From: Hyposmocoma kahamanoa | Lineage: Eukaryota; Arthropoda; Insecta; Lepidoptera; Cosmopterigidae | Assembly: GCF_003589595.1 (NCBI RefSeq) | Contig: NW_020653993.1 | Coordinates: 2,343,598 to 2,407,597 of the forward strand | Length of the DNA stretch: 64,000 nt | Reading direction: 5' to 3' | Part shown: positions 9,321 to 20,012 of the stretch, piece after piece | Layout: every line of letters starts with the position of its first letter | Position numbering within the stretch: position 1 is the stretch's first letter | Translations under genes and position numbers: made by a program | The notes under the pieces: model-generated | The model's database searches: none | The model's input: only the letters and a program-made list of their open reading frames with translations | Told to the model about the DNA's origin: nothing

Positions 9321-10074
9321 TCTGTAATTTCATCAGCACCCATACTTATCCTTCGAAACCGGAACACAGAAATGCTGACATTACTGCTTGGCGGCAGAAA
9401 TAGGTAAGATGGCAGTACTTCTCTAACCGCTCACGCGATGCGCTCATCCTACCGCAAAATGGCGGCTATTTGGTTTCGCAAATTAGAAAAGGATTCAGTT
9501 TAAATACAAGTTTTTATAAATAAAAATTATTATTCTGCATTGCTAAATAAATACTCTCCGTACTACAACAAAAACATCTCAAATAAAATGCAGTAATATA
9601 CCGCAAATCCTGCACTTAAAAAGCACTAATGAAATGTTTGGTGTACTTGGGTAAATATGATAATATTCCGTTTGAGTAGTTCTAACGTTTACCATGAAAT
9701 TACTCCTTAAAGTATAGTTTATAAACATTTGTATTCAGAACAAATTTAAAAAAAGCTACTTACGGTATCTTTTCAATAAATAAACACCGAAATCACCAGC
9801 CCGAAACGAAATCAACATACACGATTGTCGTGACGTATTTTTGAAGTTGTTTATTATTTTTAAATGACAGACTCGGGTATTAAAAACTTCATGGTTAGCT
9901 AGAGTAGTTACCGAAATAGGAATTAATATTAGTTCTTTTACCTGTTATAACTTCGATATCCGATAAATCGGTATAAAATCATCACCTTTAGGTGTGGTAT
10001 GCATCTACGGCTGCATGTATCGCGTGAGCGGCTAAACGAACTCTTTCACAAGGAGCTCTACTCCTCCTATTTTA
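9321..10074 (-). mobile_element. family B copy split by a DNA transposon
   Basis: The family B segment 9321-9426 resumes at 10036 (ACGAACTCTTTCACAAGGAG) and ends near 10074. The interruption is the 605-bp element at 9427-10031 plus its duplicated CTAA. Family B was therefore here first. Confidence 0.85.
9427..10031. mobile_element. non-autonomous DNA transposon, 605 bp, 4-bp TSD
   Basis: Ends are CCGCTCACGCGAT and its exact reverse complement ATCGCGTGAGCGG. CTAA is duplicated at 9423-9426 and 10032-10035. The element at 61361-61966 is the same sequence in the opposite orientation, with TTAT on both sides. There is no coding frame, so it must use a transposase from elsewhere. Among superfamilies with 4-bp duplications, Sola, Academ or CMC types are possible; TTAA-specific piggyBac is excluded by the two target sites. 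Confidence 0.9.
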
Positions 10075-10079
10075 TTGTG

Positions 10080-10925
10080 ACAGCAGCCGAGTTCGCAATT
10101 GTTAAGATGATGTCATGAAAGTGTCTGCAAATTATCCGATATATATTATACATTTTTTTTCAAGGTATATTCAATGTCTGGCGAAAAATAGTAATAATTC
10201 TTATGAAAGGGTGGCACCAGTGTGTGGCTGTCGGTTGTCGTCAGCAGTGCGGGGACTTAAATACCAGTGCATGTAACGTAAGTATGTATTTATGTAAACG
10301 CTTTATTGTACAACAAAACAAACTGAAGCAAATAATTTAAAACGTTAGTGTACAAACACGAAGAAAGAAATCCTTTTATGGGATGAAGGGATTTCTTCCA
10401 ACTGACCTTTGAATAATGAGAGGAAAGTTGGCGCCTGGGATTGCAATAAAATGTAATAAATCATGAAATTTAAAGCTATATATTCTATAACAAAACGTAT
10501 AAGTTTATTATATCTAACACACGAACACATATAAAGTATAAAGTAAAATGAATGTATAGAATAAGACAATTAATGAATACATGCGATGTAAACAAATATT
10601 TAGTAAGCTCTAAAATGATATTGCCAGCGTATTTTCAGAAATTAGACAGAAAATTTTACCATTTCTCTGTAGGAAACTTAGTTCAACTTCCGTAGCAAAT
10701 AATGAGTATAAACTAAATATACTAGGTAAATACAAAGATCAAGCGTCCCCAGGAAGCTAGTGTTACCTTTTTTTTGTTACCTACAGGAACGTAATAATCA
10801 AAAACAGCTAGTACAATATTGTGCTGCACTGTAAGTAATAGAGAGGTGAATAAAAACATAACATTTTTAATTTAGTAGCAGTTACACGTTAAAAAACCAC
10901 GTTAAACGTTACGAACCCATAACGT
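10080..10925. other. no gene seen
   Basis: AT-rich. The short minus-strand frame at 10345-10569 is hydrophobic by composition only and has no domain signal. Confidence 0.45.
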
Positions 10926-10929
10926 TCCT

Positions 10930-11203
10930 TCATCATCATCAACACATTTACACGACCTACTTCTGGGCACGGGTCTCCTCTCAGACGAGGATTTAGGCTT
11001 AGGAGACTTCACATGTTTTCCGAGGGTTGTGAACCTTCTCTGAAGTGCAAGTTTCATCACGATGTTATCCTTAATCAAAAAGCTCATGGTGAATTTCAAA
11101 TTAAATTCCTCACATATTTCGCGAAACTCTGATCACAGGTGCGAGACAAAATTCGAACCTGCTTAAGAGGTGGTACTACAAACTATTAGGCTACCACGGC
11201 TTT
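10930..11203 (-). mobile_element. tRNA-derived SINE family K
   Basis: Read on the minus strand: tRNA-like head GTGGTAGCCTAATAG, an A-box/B-box region with GGTTCGAAT, the body TAACATCGTGATGAAAC and AGAGGAGACCCGTGCCCAG, and tail GATGATGATGA. Same order as the copy at 19122-19416. Confidence 0.8.
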
Positions 11204-11267
11204 GGGCTACCGATCCACTTGAGTTTAATTTGAAATAATTATAACTTTTTAAATTTTTGTTGAATTA

Positions 11268-11650
11268 ACATTCAATTATTTTTAAGTCAAATTACTCCAC
11301 TAGTTTGTTGTAATTATTAATACAAATATACAAATACTTTTAGCATACCGTGTCAGACGCTATACCAATAGCCGGGGCTTGATAGCTGGAAGGTATCTAA
11401 CTGGATGACGAAATATCATAGATTTATCATAGATGGCGTTACGGCTAAAAAGTCGTTGAAAAACCAATACAAAGATACGACGCAAGCACATAGAAAAATT
11501 CGTGAGGTCCGCTGGTTCGTTTCGTTGGTATAGCGTCTGACATAGTATGCCAGAAGACACGGTTCGAATTCGGCCGGATCGAAGGAATTTTTTCTAAGTG
11601 TTCGATCTTTGTATTAATAATTATAATAACTTTTTTATATTCAAAATCGA
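11268..11650. mobile_element. family C element with tRNA-like inverted ends
   Basis: The left end (11268-11368) is the minus-strand version of the right end: AAATTACTCCACTAGTTTG against TTCGATCTTTGTATTAATAATTATAA near 11615-11640. The middle carries GCTGGAAGGTATC, CATAGATGGCGTTACGGCTA and AGTCGTTGAAAAACCAATAC. The right end includes a tRNA-like stretch with GGTTCGAATTCGGCCGGATC. Structurally it is a foldback whose arms derive from a tRNA-like SINE. Confidence 0.65.
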
Positions 11651-11654
11651 CCAA

Positions 11655-11860
11655 AAAAATTTTGTGGAATTACATCTATTTGAAATTTTATTAAAATCGG
11701 TTACCCGGAAGTGCGGGCAACAGGATTCATTCACGCCACGCTTAGACGTAGAATATTTTCTGCAAATTTAAATACGACTAATACTGAGGTACCCTCTTTC
11801 CAACAACAAAAGAATCATCACAAATACCGGAGTTATCACACACACACAAAGAAAATATAG
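11655..11860 (+). mobile_element. family N repeat, partial
   Basis: GTGGAATTACATCTATTTG, the AAATCGGTTACC block and AAAAGAATCAT match 48249-48530. It lacks the AAGTCGGTT end. Confidence 0.65.
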
Positions 11861-11879
11861 TCGTAATATGGTATATTTG

Positions 11880-12560
11880 GACAGTGTGTTATATTATGAA
11901 TATTGTTATCATATTTAGTAGCAATAGCGCTCCTTGCGCTCTCCGAGCTGTAACTCCACCCGTGCATGCTCTCCTTGCTTCGGCCGACTTGGGTCCGCAG
12001 CCTATTTAGGGCCTTTTAAGTTTGCCAAGGTAGATCATGCCCAGCAAGGACGTGTTCCGACAGCGGGATGAGTGACGCCGTGGGAGGGAGGATAATTGAC
12101 AACACAGGACGCGCTGGCGCCATCTCGTATCGGAGGCCAGGAACCACTTCGTAACGCTGAGCCAGCGGAGTAAATGTAATATTTGTCTAAACGTTATAAA
12201 GTAACAGTGACTTATGGCGTAGCTCTAGTAAATACAGCAATGAGCACAACAGTTGTTAGGACTGTAGTCTACGCGAAGTGTTTGTTTTATTCTGAACTAA
12301 AACGTAATATCTAAAATGATTACTAACTCCTTGTCTGTACATTTAAACAAGGTCAGAATTCATTCATTAATAAGAGAATAGATATTACATACATAACAAA
12401 GTGTTTTTTAAGCGAACATAATTTTTTAAAAATGGAGGGAGATTATAAACTAATGAGAAAGCGTTATCAATAGTGCAGGAAAAGAAGAAACTTGTTAAAA
12501 ACAATAGATAACCGAATGGGAAAGATGTTCGAGCATCTATATCAAGGCAGTATAACAGTT
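11880..12560. other. unassigned, GC-richer block, possibly LTR-derived
   Basis: 11930-12300 is GC-richer and includes GGCGCCATCTCGTA and AGTAAATACAGCAATGAGCA, which feel LTR-like. I cannot find paired LTRs or a primer-binding site. No gene. Confidence 0.3.
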
Positions 12561-12563
12561 AAT

Positions 12564-12980
12564 CACAGCCACAGCACCCGTCGCCCTGAGACATAAGTTG
12601 ACAAGTCCCATGTGCCTGTAATTTCACCAACACCCTTACCTTTAAAAACCGGAAAGCAGTTATGCTTACGTTACTGCTTGGTGGCAAAAATAAGTAACGT
12701 GGGTAATAGTAGCAGCAGAGCTGGAGCCTGTGAAATTGTTCGTCCAGGGAAGTACTGCCACTTTACCTATTTCGGCCTGCAAGCAGTAATGTTAGCATGA
12801 AATTATGGGCTACATGGGACTTGCCAACTTATGTCTCAGGGTAACGGGCGTAGTGGCAGTGTCCCTGAGATCTTTGCGATTTAAAGCTCTGAGCGTTCCG
12901 TCACTTGATATTATAAAAAAAAATGTAAAGCAGTACTTGCCTGGACGAATTCTTTCACAAGGAGCTCTACTGCTAATAAA
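12564..12980. mobile_element. three family B pieces in alternating orientation
   Basis: A minus piece (12564-12702) is followed by a plus copy (12709-12923, ending TATTATAAAAAAAAA) and another minus piece (12924-12980, ending at GGAGCTCTACTGCT). The two minus pieces are the two parts of one copy, so the plus copy probably inserted into it. Confidence 0.65.
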
Positions 12981-12984
12981 TTCC

Positions 12985-13070
12985 TTCGACTTGACAGGAC
13001 TTGAACTTGTGTTTGTGCCAAACCAGAACGACCGCTCTTTCAACTGAGCTACAGATCTGGCCTTCTTATC
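12985..13070 (-). repeat. tRNA-like SINE head
   Basis: On the minus strand it reads TGTAGCTCAGTTGAAAGAGC (A box) then AGTTCAAGTCCTGTC (B box). It resembles the heads at 46722-46862 and is SINE-derived, not a functional tRNA; no acceptor stem closes. Confidence 0.55.
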
Positions 13071-13659
13071 ATAACTAACGTAATCGACATTTTTAGTGAA
13101 ATTGAGTTTTAAACATGTCTGGAATCAGAGAATCGAGATCTATAACCCCTGTAATCGGTTTTTTTGTATCTTATTTAGTTTCGTGTACCTTCTTAAAAAA
13201 AGTTTCAGTTTTATTCTTAAGCAAAATCAGCGTAATGGACGTTTTTTAGGTAACAATAAAACTTTATGTGGCAATATCTCGCAGTTACCGAAATGTAAAT
13301 GCGTTAGTTATCATAAGAAGGGCAGAGATGATATAAATTTGTCTATGCGTTTGTTATAGATGAAATTTAACGCCGTAAGCCTATTGTTGATGACATCTGT
13401 GTCAAGTGGCGCACTGGTTTTCATGGCGGTCAACGGGTCAATGTAGAAAACTAACTTTTCTATTATTGTGTCGGGTCTGGGTATTTGTGGTACCGTCGTT
13501 GTTTCCGATTTCCACCACACAAGTGCATTAGCAACTTAGTTTGGGAGCAGGGGGCTTACCACAACCTCTTCAAATATTACTTTAACAAAAAAAGTTACAA
13601 TTGTTTTTCACAAAATTAGGGGTTCAAAATATTAGTAAATAAATATGGTCGTCGAGTTT

Positions 13660-13855
13660 TTAGGTTTTCACGATTGTTACACATAGGGAATAAAACTATT
13701 TTTCCGGGTCCGCCCTTTACAGGCCCCATAGTCATGGTTGACCATAGAACCTGTAAAGGGCCGGAAACGTCGGTTTGTTTGAAAAAACAAATATACGCGA
13801 TTTAAATCCGAAGAAATAGTTTCATTTCCTATAACTATGGATGTTTATGAAAATA
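13660..13855. mobile_element. family D foldback, compact copy with inner hairpin
   Basis: GATTGTTACACATAGGGAATA...ATTTTTCCGG on the left is mirrored by GGTTTGTTTGAAAAAAC...ATAGTTTCATTTCCTATAA on the right. In the centre CCCTTTACAGG (13713-13723) pairs with CCTGTAAAGGG (13750-13760). Confidence 0.7.
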
Positions 13856-13980
13856 ACCGAAATGACCAAACAATAAAGTTGGTATAGTGTTAATTGGCGG
13901 TATCGATAACACATGTATTTCTATGACTTACTTTGGGATCAGAGCAACATATATTATGTGATGTTGTCTAATAAAAAAAA

Positions 13981-14058
13981 CGCAGTAACACTCACATTAT
14001 TGCTTGGCGGCAGACATATTAAGGCAGCAGTACTTTCACAAGGAGTTCTGCTACTGTA
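13981..14058 (-). mobile_element. family B fragment
   Basis: TTGCTTGGCGGCAGA and TTTCACAAGGAGTTCTGCTA mark the 5' third of the family on the minus strand. The 122-codon frame running through it is not a gene. Confidence 0.7.
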
Positions 14059-14443
14059 TTTTGTGTGTTTTTTTGTATGTTATGTGTCTATGTGTGCAAA
14101 ATTTTCTAATATTGTATACCGTAACCAAGATCATTACGTTATACTATATGTAAGCAATAGAGACGCGCCGTTCCCACGGAAAACAGACCCCGTTATGAAT
14201 ACGATATTAAGGATATTAGCATTGAGAAACTGTGCAACCTGGTTAATATTGTACAAGAATGTTCATCTTACGTACTGGTAGTACAAAATGTAGCAAAACT
14301 TCGATCAAATGCAATACGATTCAATGGCGATGGATTTTTTAAATTTATTTTTTATCACCAACTTATGCTTATGCTCGCGGCTTCTGCGTAGTATTCTCCA
14401 TACAAACTTTCATCCCCTATTTTACCCCCGCTACTTATTGTAC

Positions 14444-14690
14444 TTACTTACTTCGGTGGCGTAATGACCCAAAGTGGGTCATGGCCTCTAACACCAGGCC
14501 TCTGACACGCCTCCCGGTTCTGAGCTTGCTCCTTCCAGCCACTAGCAGTGAGGTTCTTGAGATCTTTCTGGATTTCATCACTCCAGCGGTACCAGAGACG
14601 TTCAACCGATGGGCGTCCGTTTGGTTGTCCGAAATAAACCGACACGATCTTCTCAAATTCTCCACGTGTCCAAGTCAGCGGAGTCTCGCA
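14444..14690 (-). pseudogene. LINE reverse-transcriptase C-terminal remnant
   Basis: Two overlapping minus-strand frames together give the C-terminal tail typical of LINE polyproteins. One holds GQPNGRPSVE, WYRWSDEI and SGWKEQAQNREA; the other, after a frameshift, VLEAMTHFGSLRHRSK. The pattern GRPxxRWxDD...WxxxAQDRxxW is shared by RTE/CR1-like elements. There is no catalytic YADD region, so only the tail survives. Confidence 0.7.
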
Positions 14691-14849
14691 GCTGTACTTC
14701 CTCCCACAATATTATCCCCACACTATCTCAAGGTTCTTCCTTGCCCTTCAGTTCCCATCCTCCCTTTGAGTCGGTTCCAGAACTTACTGTACAGTTTACG
14801 ATAAAATTTCGTCGAAAAATATAGTTGATACCGTCCATCGAAAACCTAC

Positions 14850-15361
14850 TTTTTTTATAACACCAAGTGACGCGACGGACAAGACGAGTACGTGGTAGTA
14901 AAGCACATGTCTATTTATAACTTTAATTAGAGCTTTTAATCGCAAAGACTTGAGGAACATGCCACTGGGTCCGTCAAGTTGGGACATGAAGTTAACAAGT
15001 CCCATGTACCTGTAGCTTCACCAGCACCTTTAACCTTTAAAACTGGAACGCAATTATGCTCACATCACTGTTTGGCAGAAATAAGTATGGCGGCAGTACT
15101 TCCCTGCACAAACTTTTTTTTGTTGTAACAAAAACCACCAATTACTAATGTGAACTTACTCCGTTCCGGTTTGGAAGGGAACATCAGGCACTTGGGACTT
15201 GTCAACTTAAGTCTCAGGACAATGGGCGCAGTGGCAGTGCAAAGTGCGAAGATCTTTGCAATTTAAAGCTCAGAGTGTCACTGCAACTGTTACGGATAGA
15301 CGTGTCGCTTACCACCAGGCACACGACTTGTTTGTCCCCTCACTTGTTATTATAAAAAAAA
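14850..15361. mobile_element. two family B copies arranged head to head
   Basis: Minus copy 14850-15112 begins with the A-rich end (TTTTTTTATAAC). Plus copy 15141-15361 ends TTATTATAAAAAAA. They meet at about 15113-15140 across a T-run. The arrangement would let a transcript fold into a long hairpin. Confidence 0.75.
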
Positions 15362-16074
15362 GATTGAAGTTACTGGTCACATCTCACCTTCAATGTCAAA
15401 GAGACTAATTTTGAAATAGTAATTTTTAAGAGACTGACAAAATAGATTACCAATAAAATATGCCATTTCCTTAGCACTAAATATGAAAAAAATCTATTTT
15501 TGATATGAAAAACGACATATCAGTTTTATTTAGCACGTTTTCTCTTCTTTATTTTGACAGTTTTTCGTAAACGTTACTTCGTCATTTTATTATTGAGGGT
15601 GAGACATGTAAAACAGAAAGGAACTTCGTTGGAAATTGTTTTGTTTATTACGTCACAGACTTTACGGCGTCATACAAGCTACATAGTAATGTCAGTTTTG
15701 CTAAAAAGGGACAGAGTCCCCCCCCACTTATGACTTGAAGCATTATAATTTATATACGCAATATTATTGAACCGTGTGATCGAATGTATAATCAACAGAA
15801 TATCAAGCTAAACAAGAGCCGTCAATGTGTAGATTGACGTGCTGCTGCCTGTACGACAAAATGGCGGCGCGCTTAGTTAAAATCAGCGTTAAAATGTGTG
15901 TACCTAATCGAAACTCTTGGTTCTTAGAACACGCAATACTAAAGCGGTCAACTGCGTAAGTCAGACCAGGCTCGCATAAGCGCGAGGAGCGGGCAGGATG
16001 TGCAATTTTGATTTGTAAATTGCGCTTGCCGTCCACTATCCTCTGGATTCCCTTTGTTGTCATCCCCCGCGTCC
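15362..16074. other. no gene seen
   Basis: AT-rich sequence with a C9 run near 15718. The 94-codon minus frame at 15803-16087 overlaps repeat-like sequence related to 1580-1640 (GCGTCCCTGT block) and is not a gene. Confidence 0.4.
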
Positions 16075-16165
16075 CTGTCCGAAACAATTACTATCAAATA
16101 AGTAATACCCGACAAAATTAAAAGAAAATGTTAAGTTTGAAACTTCATTCACATCATACACTCGC
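16075..16165. repeat. family E, half element
   Basis: GTCCGAAACAATTACTATCA and AATAAGTAATACCCGACAAA match one arm of the palindromic elements at 30479 and 49638. Confidence 0.65.
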
Positions 16166-16337
16166 GTATACCCCCAAAATCCAAGCATTCGCAAACACAC
16201 CAATATACACACAAACACATCCATTCATGCGCAAGCTCAGTCTTAAAATATCTACATTACATATAGGGTCATAAAGAATACAGTTTGTGATTAATATTTA
16301 TGCAATTAAATAACCAATATCACTTTATTATAATTTG

Positions 16338-16574
16338 GGTAACCTATCACAAACTCGAATTTTCTACCGAAATAACGTTTGTTCGAATTTTCATTACACC
16401 GAAAGCCGAATTTTGTTCTTTCAGGATATGTTGGATGTTTGTCGCAAAGACACGATTAGGTTCGGTTAGGTTAGGTTATGTTAGGTTTAAAAGAAAAAAC
16501 ATTTTCCTCTCAAAATTACTTTCGAGGGTATGAAAATTCTAGCAAATGTTATTTCGGAGTAATGATAGGTAACC
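16338..16574. mobile_element. MITE with TTAGG-like core and 9-bp TSD
   Basis: Ends GGTAACCTATCA and TGATAGGTAACC are inverted, and arms of about 60 bp stay alignable (ACCGAAATAACGTTTGTTCG against GCAAATGTTATTTCGGAGT). TATAATTTG is duplicated at 16329-16337 and 16575-16583, a length typical of Mutator-like elements. 16456-16485 is six pentamers: TTAGG TTCGG TTAGG TTAGG TTATG TTAGG. Second copy at 55836-56492. Confidence 0.85.
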
Positions 16575-16900
16575 TATAATTTGGTGTTAAAATATTTAAA
16601 TTAGCAAATTGTATTAAAAACATATAAAATACCTTAACTTATGTAATACTGTTATAGAACTACTTATTTGACAGGAGAACGAGGCTTTCGAGAGATTCGA
16701 ATTGGACTTAGTGCACAAGCGACATCCGTAAAGGCGCCAAGATTTCTAGATTTGTGTACCGTCGGATTCGGATGTAGTGCGCCAACGTGCTTACCCTTAA
16801 GTACCGAAACCTAATGATACTACACTTATACCATAATAATTCCTGGATTGCAGAGGGAGATATTATCAACTGAATATGCATATTTTCCTTGAAATGTAGA

Positions 16901-17367
16901 CATCGAGTATATAACCAGAAATAGAGACGAAATGTCATTTAATTTGTTTGAAAACTATTCTGCCATATCATTACTGTGACAACTGCGCTCCGATTGGCTA
17001 GCCCGAGTTCGAAACAATTGACCGGTGTCGTCAACTGTTTCACTTCAAATCGACCAATTAACTTGAGCTTTGCTATAATGGTCGAAAATTGCAATATTTA
17101 ATTACCGATGAAATGTGATTCCGTTTGTTTTGTAATTAGATGTGTTGCTGTTTTTCCCACACCACCGAATAGGAAAGCACGGTATTGTTAGAGATATTAT
17201 CTTTATTACAATAAATACAGAAAATTTTTTTGGAACACAGGTCAGTGGTTGGCCAGTCTATATTGCAGTGCAAACGAGAGTTGATATTTATAAGAGCTGT
17301 ATCGCTAATGTGTTACCAGGAATATATGGCCCTCATTTCGTCTCTATTTCTGGTTATATACTCGATG
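16901..17367. repeat. perfect 34-bp inverted repeat pair, about 400 bp apart
   Basis: 16901-16934 (CATCGAGTATATAACCAGAA and 14 more) is the exact reverse complement of 17334-17367. Sequence immediately inside does not pair. No coding frame between them is convincing. Confidence 0.85.
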
Positions 17368-17384
17368 AGTGTAGGTAAATGAAC

Positions 17385-17763
17385 TTTGCCTATTTCAGTC
17401 CATCATTTAGTTAAAGACAGAAAATATCATCAAGGGATTGCACCCTGGAGCATCGTGTCTGGGAGGCCGGATTTGTTACCCTTTGGAATTGGATGACTAA
17501 AGTTGTTCTTTGCCGGAAGTAAGTAGCTAGACTTGAACGACGTCAAATGAAAGCTCCTTTGCGAGGAATGTTTAAAGCTTTAGTTGTGCAATTTGATTGA
17601 ATGCATTGTTTTGCAGAGTTGTATTGTTTTATTTAAGAACACACTGCATACTTTTAGTGCTATAATAATTATATTCTTGTTTTCGTTAGGGATTTTAGTC
17701 GTTTTGTAAGCATTATAGTGTATGTCAGAGTTTTCTAGATTTGCATATTCTCGAATTCGGATC
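17385..17763. other. no gene seen
   Basis: AT-rich. 17400-17540 is less AT-rich but has no sustained frame or shared repeat. Confidence 0.4.
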
Positions 17764-17880
17764 GGTTCAAAACTAGAACGTGGTAATGCTCACATTACTG
17801 CTCGGTGGCAGAATCAGGTAAGGTCTGTTGCAGTACTTCCCTGGACGAACACATTCACAAAGAGCTGCTAAATGCTACTA
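17764..17880 (-). mobile_element. family B fragment
   Basis: TGCTCACATTACTGCTCGGTG and CTTCCCTGGACGAAC in minus orientation, truncated on the A-rich side. Confidence 0.7.
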
Positions 17881-18718
17881 AAATAAGTTAGTATAGACGA
17901 CAACGTTATGTTGACGCTGACTGTACAATCATTCCAGTGGTATTAACTTTCAACTTATTATGTTTAAACAGTGTCTGTACAAGAACATATATAATACGAG
18001 CAGGTATATAAACAGTGTTATTTATAACTAACAGTTCACTCGAGCACATTGAAATATTTATAAGGTAGTAATGTTGATACGGGTCGCAGTCGTCAATTGA
18101 ACTTTCTTAGATATCGTCTCCTGCATAATGGAAATACATGTAACTCATAATTTTGTCAAAAATAAATTTTGTGAAATAATTCCAATAGTTTTGAATAATA
18201 ATAATAAATCTTTAGTACGGACAACAGGGATCCATGAAGTGGTAGTAACGAAAATAGCGTATAATTAGGTTAGTACTTAAATTCTATTACGGATTTTGTG
18301 GTAGTTATTAAGTGCCGCATCACAGGGCACTCACTCCTATTCGCGATAGTCTTCAATAGGCCGTTGCTGCTGCCACGTATTCTGTTAATAAAGACGCCGA
18401 GTTCTTCCGTAAGAGTGCTATGAAGCTATCGACGTGAGCTTCAGCTAACATGACAAACGCACTTCAGAACCGTGGCAGCCGCAGCAGGCAGCGTCCTGGA
18501 GGCGTTATTATATTGCGTTTTTATTATGATTATTTATACAAAGATTGAATACATAAAAGAAATCACTATAACACATTTGATCAAAAAGCGACACCTACGT
18601 CAGTTGAGGCACCTGTGAAGGTACCGGCTGCGGTGAAGAAGGTTCTCAAATCTCTCACTAGAACTCTCACGAGCAGAATGCCGAAAAATCCTGTACACAA
18701 ACAAAAACATATAAGAGA
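17881..18718. other. no gene seen
   Basis: AT-rich. A stretch near 18300-18520 has mixed composition, with no frame and no match to the other families. Confidence 0.4.
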
Positions 18719-19110
18719 ATAGGAAATGAAACTATTTTTCCGGATTTAAATCGCGTATATTTATTTGTTTTTTTCAAACAAACCAACGTTCCGGGCCCTT
18801 TGTAGGTCCCATGGTCACGGTTGACTGCGGTGATATAGTCATCAACCAGTTATGTCTAATATTAATGTAAACCACCCTATTTTTTTCACTACAGTTACAA
18901 AAGTTGTTAATTTAATACCTTATTTTTAATTTTACAAAGAAACATTCTAATTTACGGTACATTACGTTTTACAAATTATTTTACAGAGTGATTTTTATTA
19001 AAAAAATTATTATTAATTAATAAACGTTGGTTTGTTTGAAAAAACTAATATACGCGACTTAAATCCGGAAAAATAGTTTCATTTCCTATGTGTAACAATT
19101 GCGAAAACCT
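18719..19110. mobile_element. family D foldback, full copy
   Basis: AGGAAATGAAACTATTTTTC at 18721 is mirrored by the ending AAAATAGTTTCATTTCCT. The arms (about 70 bp) continue to CAAACCAACGTT and AACGTTGGTTTG. The centre of about 240 bp holds GGTCCCATGGTCACGGTTGAC. Partial copies lie at 19425, 28318, 32880, 39205 and 43140. Confidence 0.8.
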
Positions 19111-19121
19111 AAGAACCCGAT

Positions 19122-19416
19122 ACCCTAATGGTTTGACCTGCTGCCTCTCAAGCAGTGGGCCGTGAGTTCGAATCCGGGATCGCACCACTGAGTTTCTCGG
19201 ATTTTATGTGCGAAATTTAATTTGAAATTTGTCATTAACTTTTCGGTGAAGGAAAACAACGTGATGAAACCTGCACGTTAAAGAAGGTTCACAACCCCCA
19301 AAAACGTGTGAAGGCCCAACCCGCATCGGTCCTGCGTGGTGGACCATTGCCTAAACTCTCGTCCGAAAGGAGACTCGTGCCCAGCAGTGAGACGTATAAA
19401 TGGGTTGATGATGATA
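19122..19416 (+). mobile_element. tRNA-derived SINE family K, full length
   Basis: The tRNA-like head has CTAATGGTTTGACCTG and B box GAGTTCGAATCC. The body has GGTGAAGGAAAACAACGTGA and CTCGTGCCCAGCAGTGAGAC. It ends GGTTGATGATGATAA. GATGA tails are shared with RTE-like LINEs, suggesting RTE machinery mobilised it. Confidence 0.85.
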
Positions 19417-19424
19417 ATCTAATG

Positions 19425-19660
19425 GTGTTTTTTTTAAACCAGCAACGTGTCAGAACTTTCACGGGTTCCATGGTCACGGCTGACTGAGATGGTAAAGTCG
19501 TTAACCAGTTCTAATATCTAATATTAATGCAAACCACCTAATTTCGGACTACAGTTGCAAAAGTTATTAATTGAAGTATCTTGTTTTTAACAAAAATTAC
19601 AAAAGAACTTTGCAATTTATGAATTTCCAGAAAAACTCTATACATTTTAAACATTTTAAC
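19425..19660. mobile_element. family D, diverged inner part
   Basis: TTCCATGGTCACGGCTGACT, then AATATTAATGCAAACCACCTA and GTTGCAAAAGTTATTAATT follow the order of the centre of the copy at 18719. Confidence 0.7.
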
Positions 19661-20012
19661 CTTTTAACAATGTTTTAAAACTGGTAAATGAATAAAAAAA
19701 TCGCGTCGAAATTGAACGAATCGAAGTTGGTAAATTGCATTTTTTACGTTAAAATTGTAGGTTACGCCTGTTTGTTCTAAAAGACAATATGTGTTTATGT
19801 TAACTGGGCTTCTAGAGCAAGAATCGATATTACCCTACATTTGACCTCGAATGTACATCGAGGAGGACATTATGCGTAGCTTGATGTGCTGCCGTCTGTA
19901 CTTTACATGAGAACGTCAATAAAAACGGGGCTTGCTTATCCGGTCACTTGCCGTTTTTTTTACGTTACATTAAAAAATCACACTATATTCTCTAAAATTT
20001 AGCTTGATTAAA

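Noticed and set aside
13913..14281. 122-codon plus-strand frame
   Set aside because: Runs through a family B fragment and AT-rich DNA, with no domain and no conservation signal.
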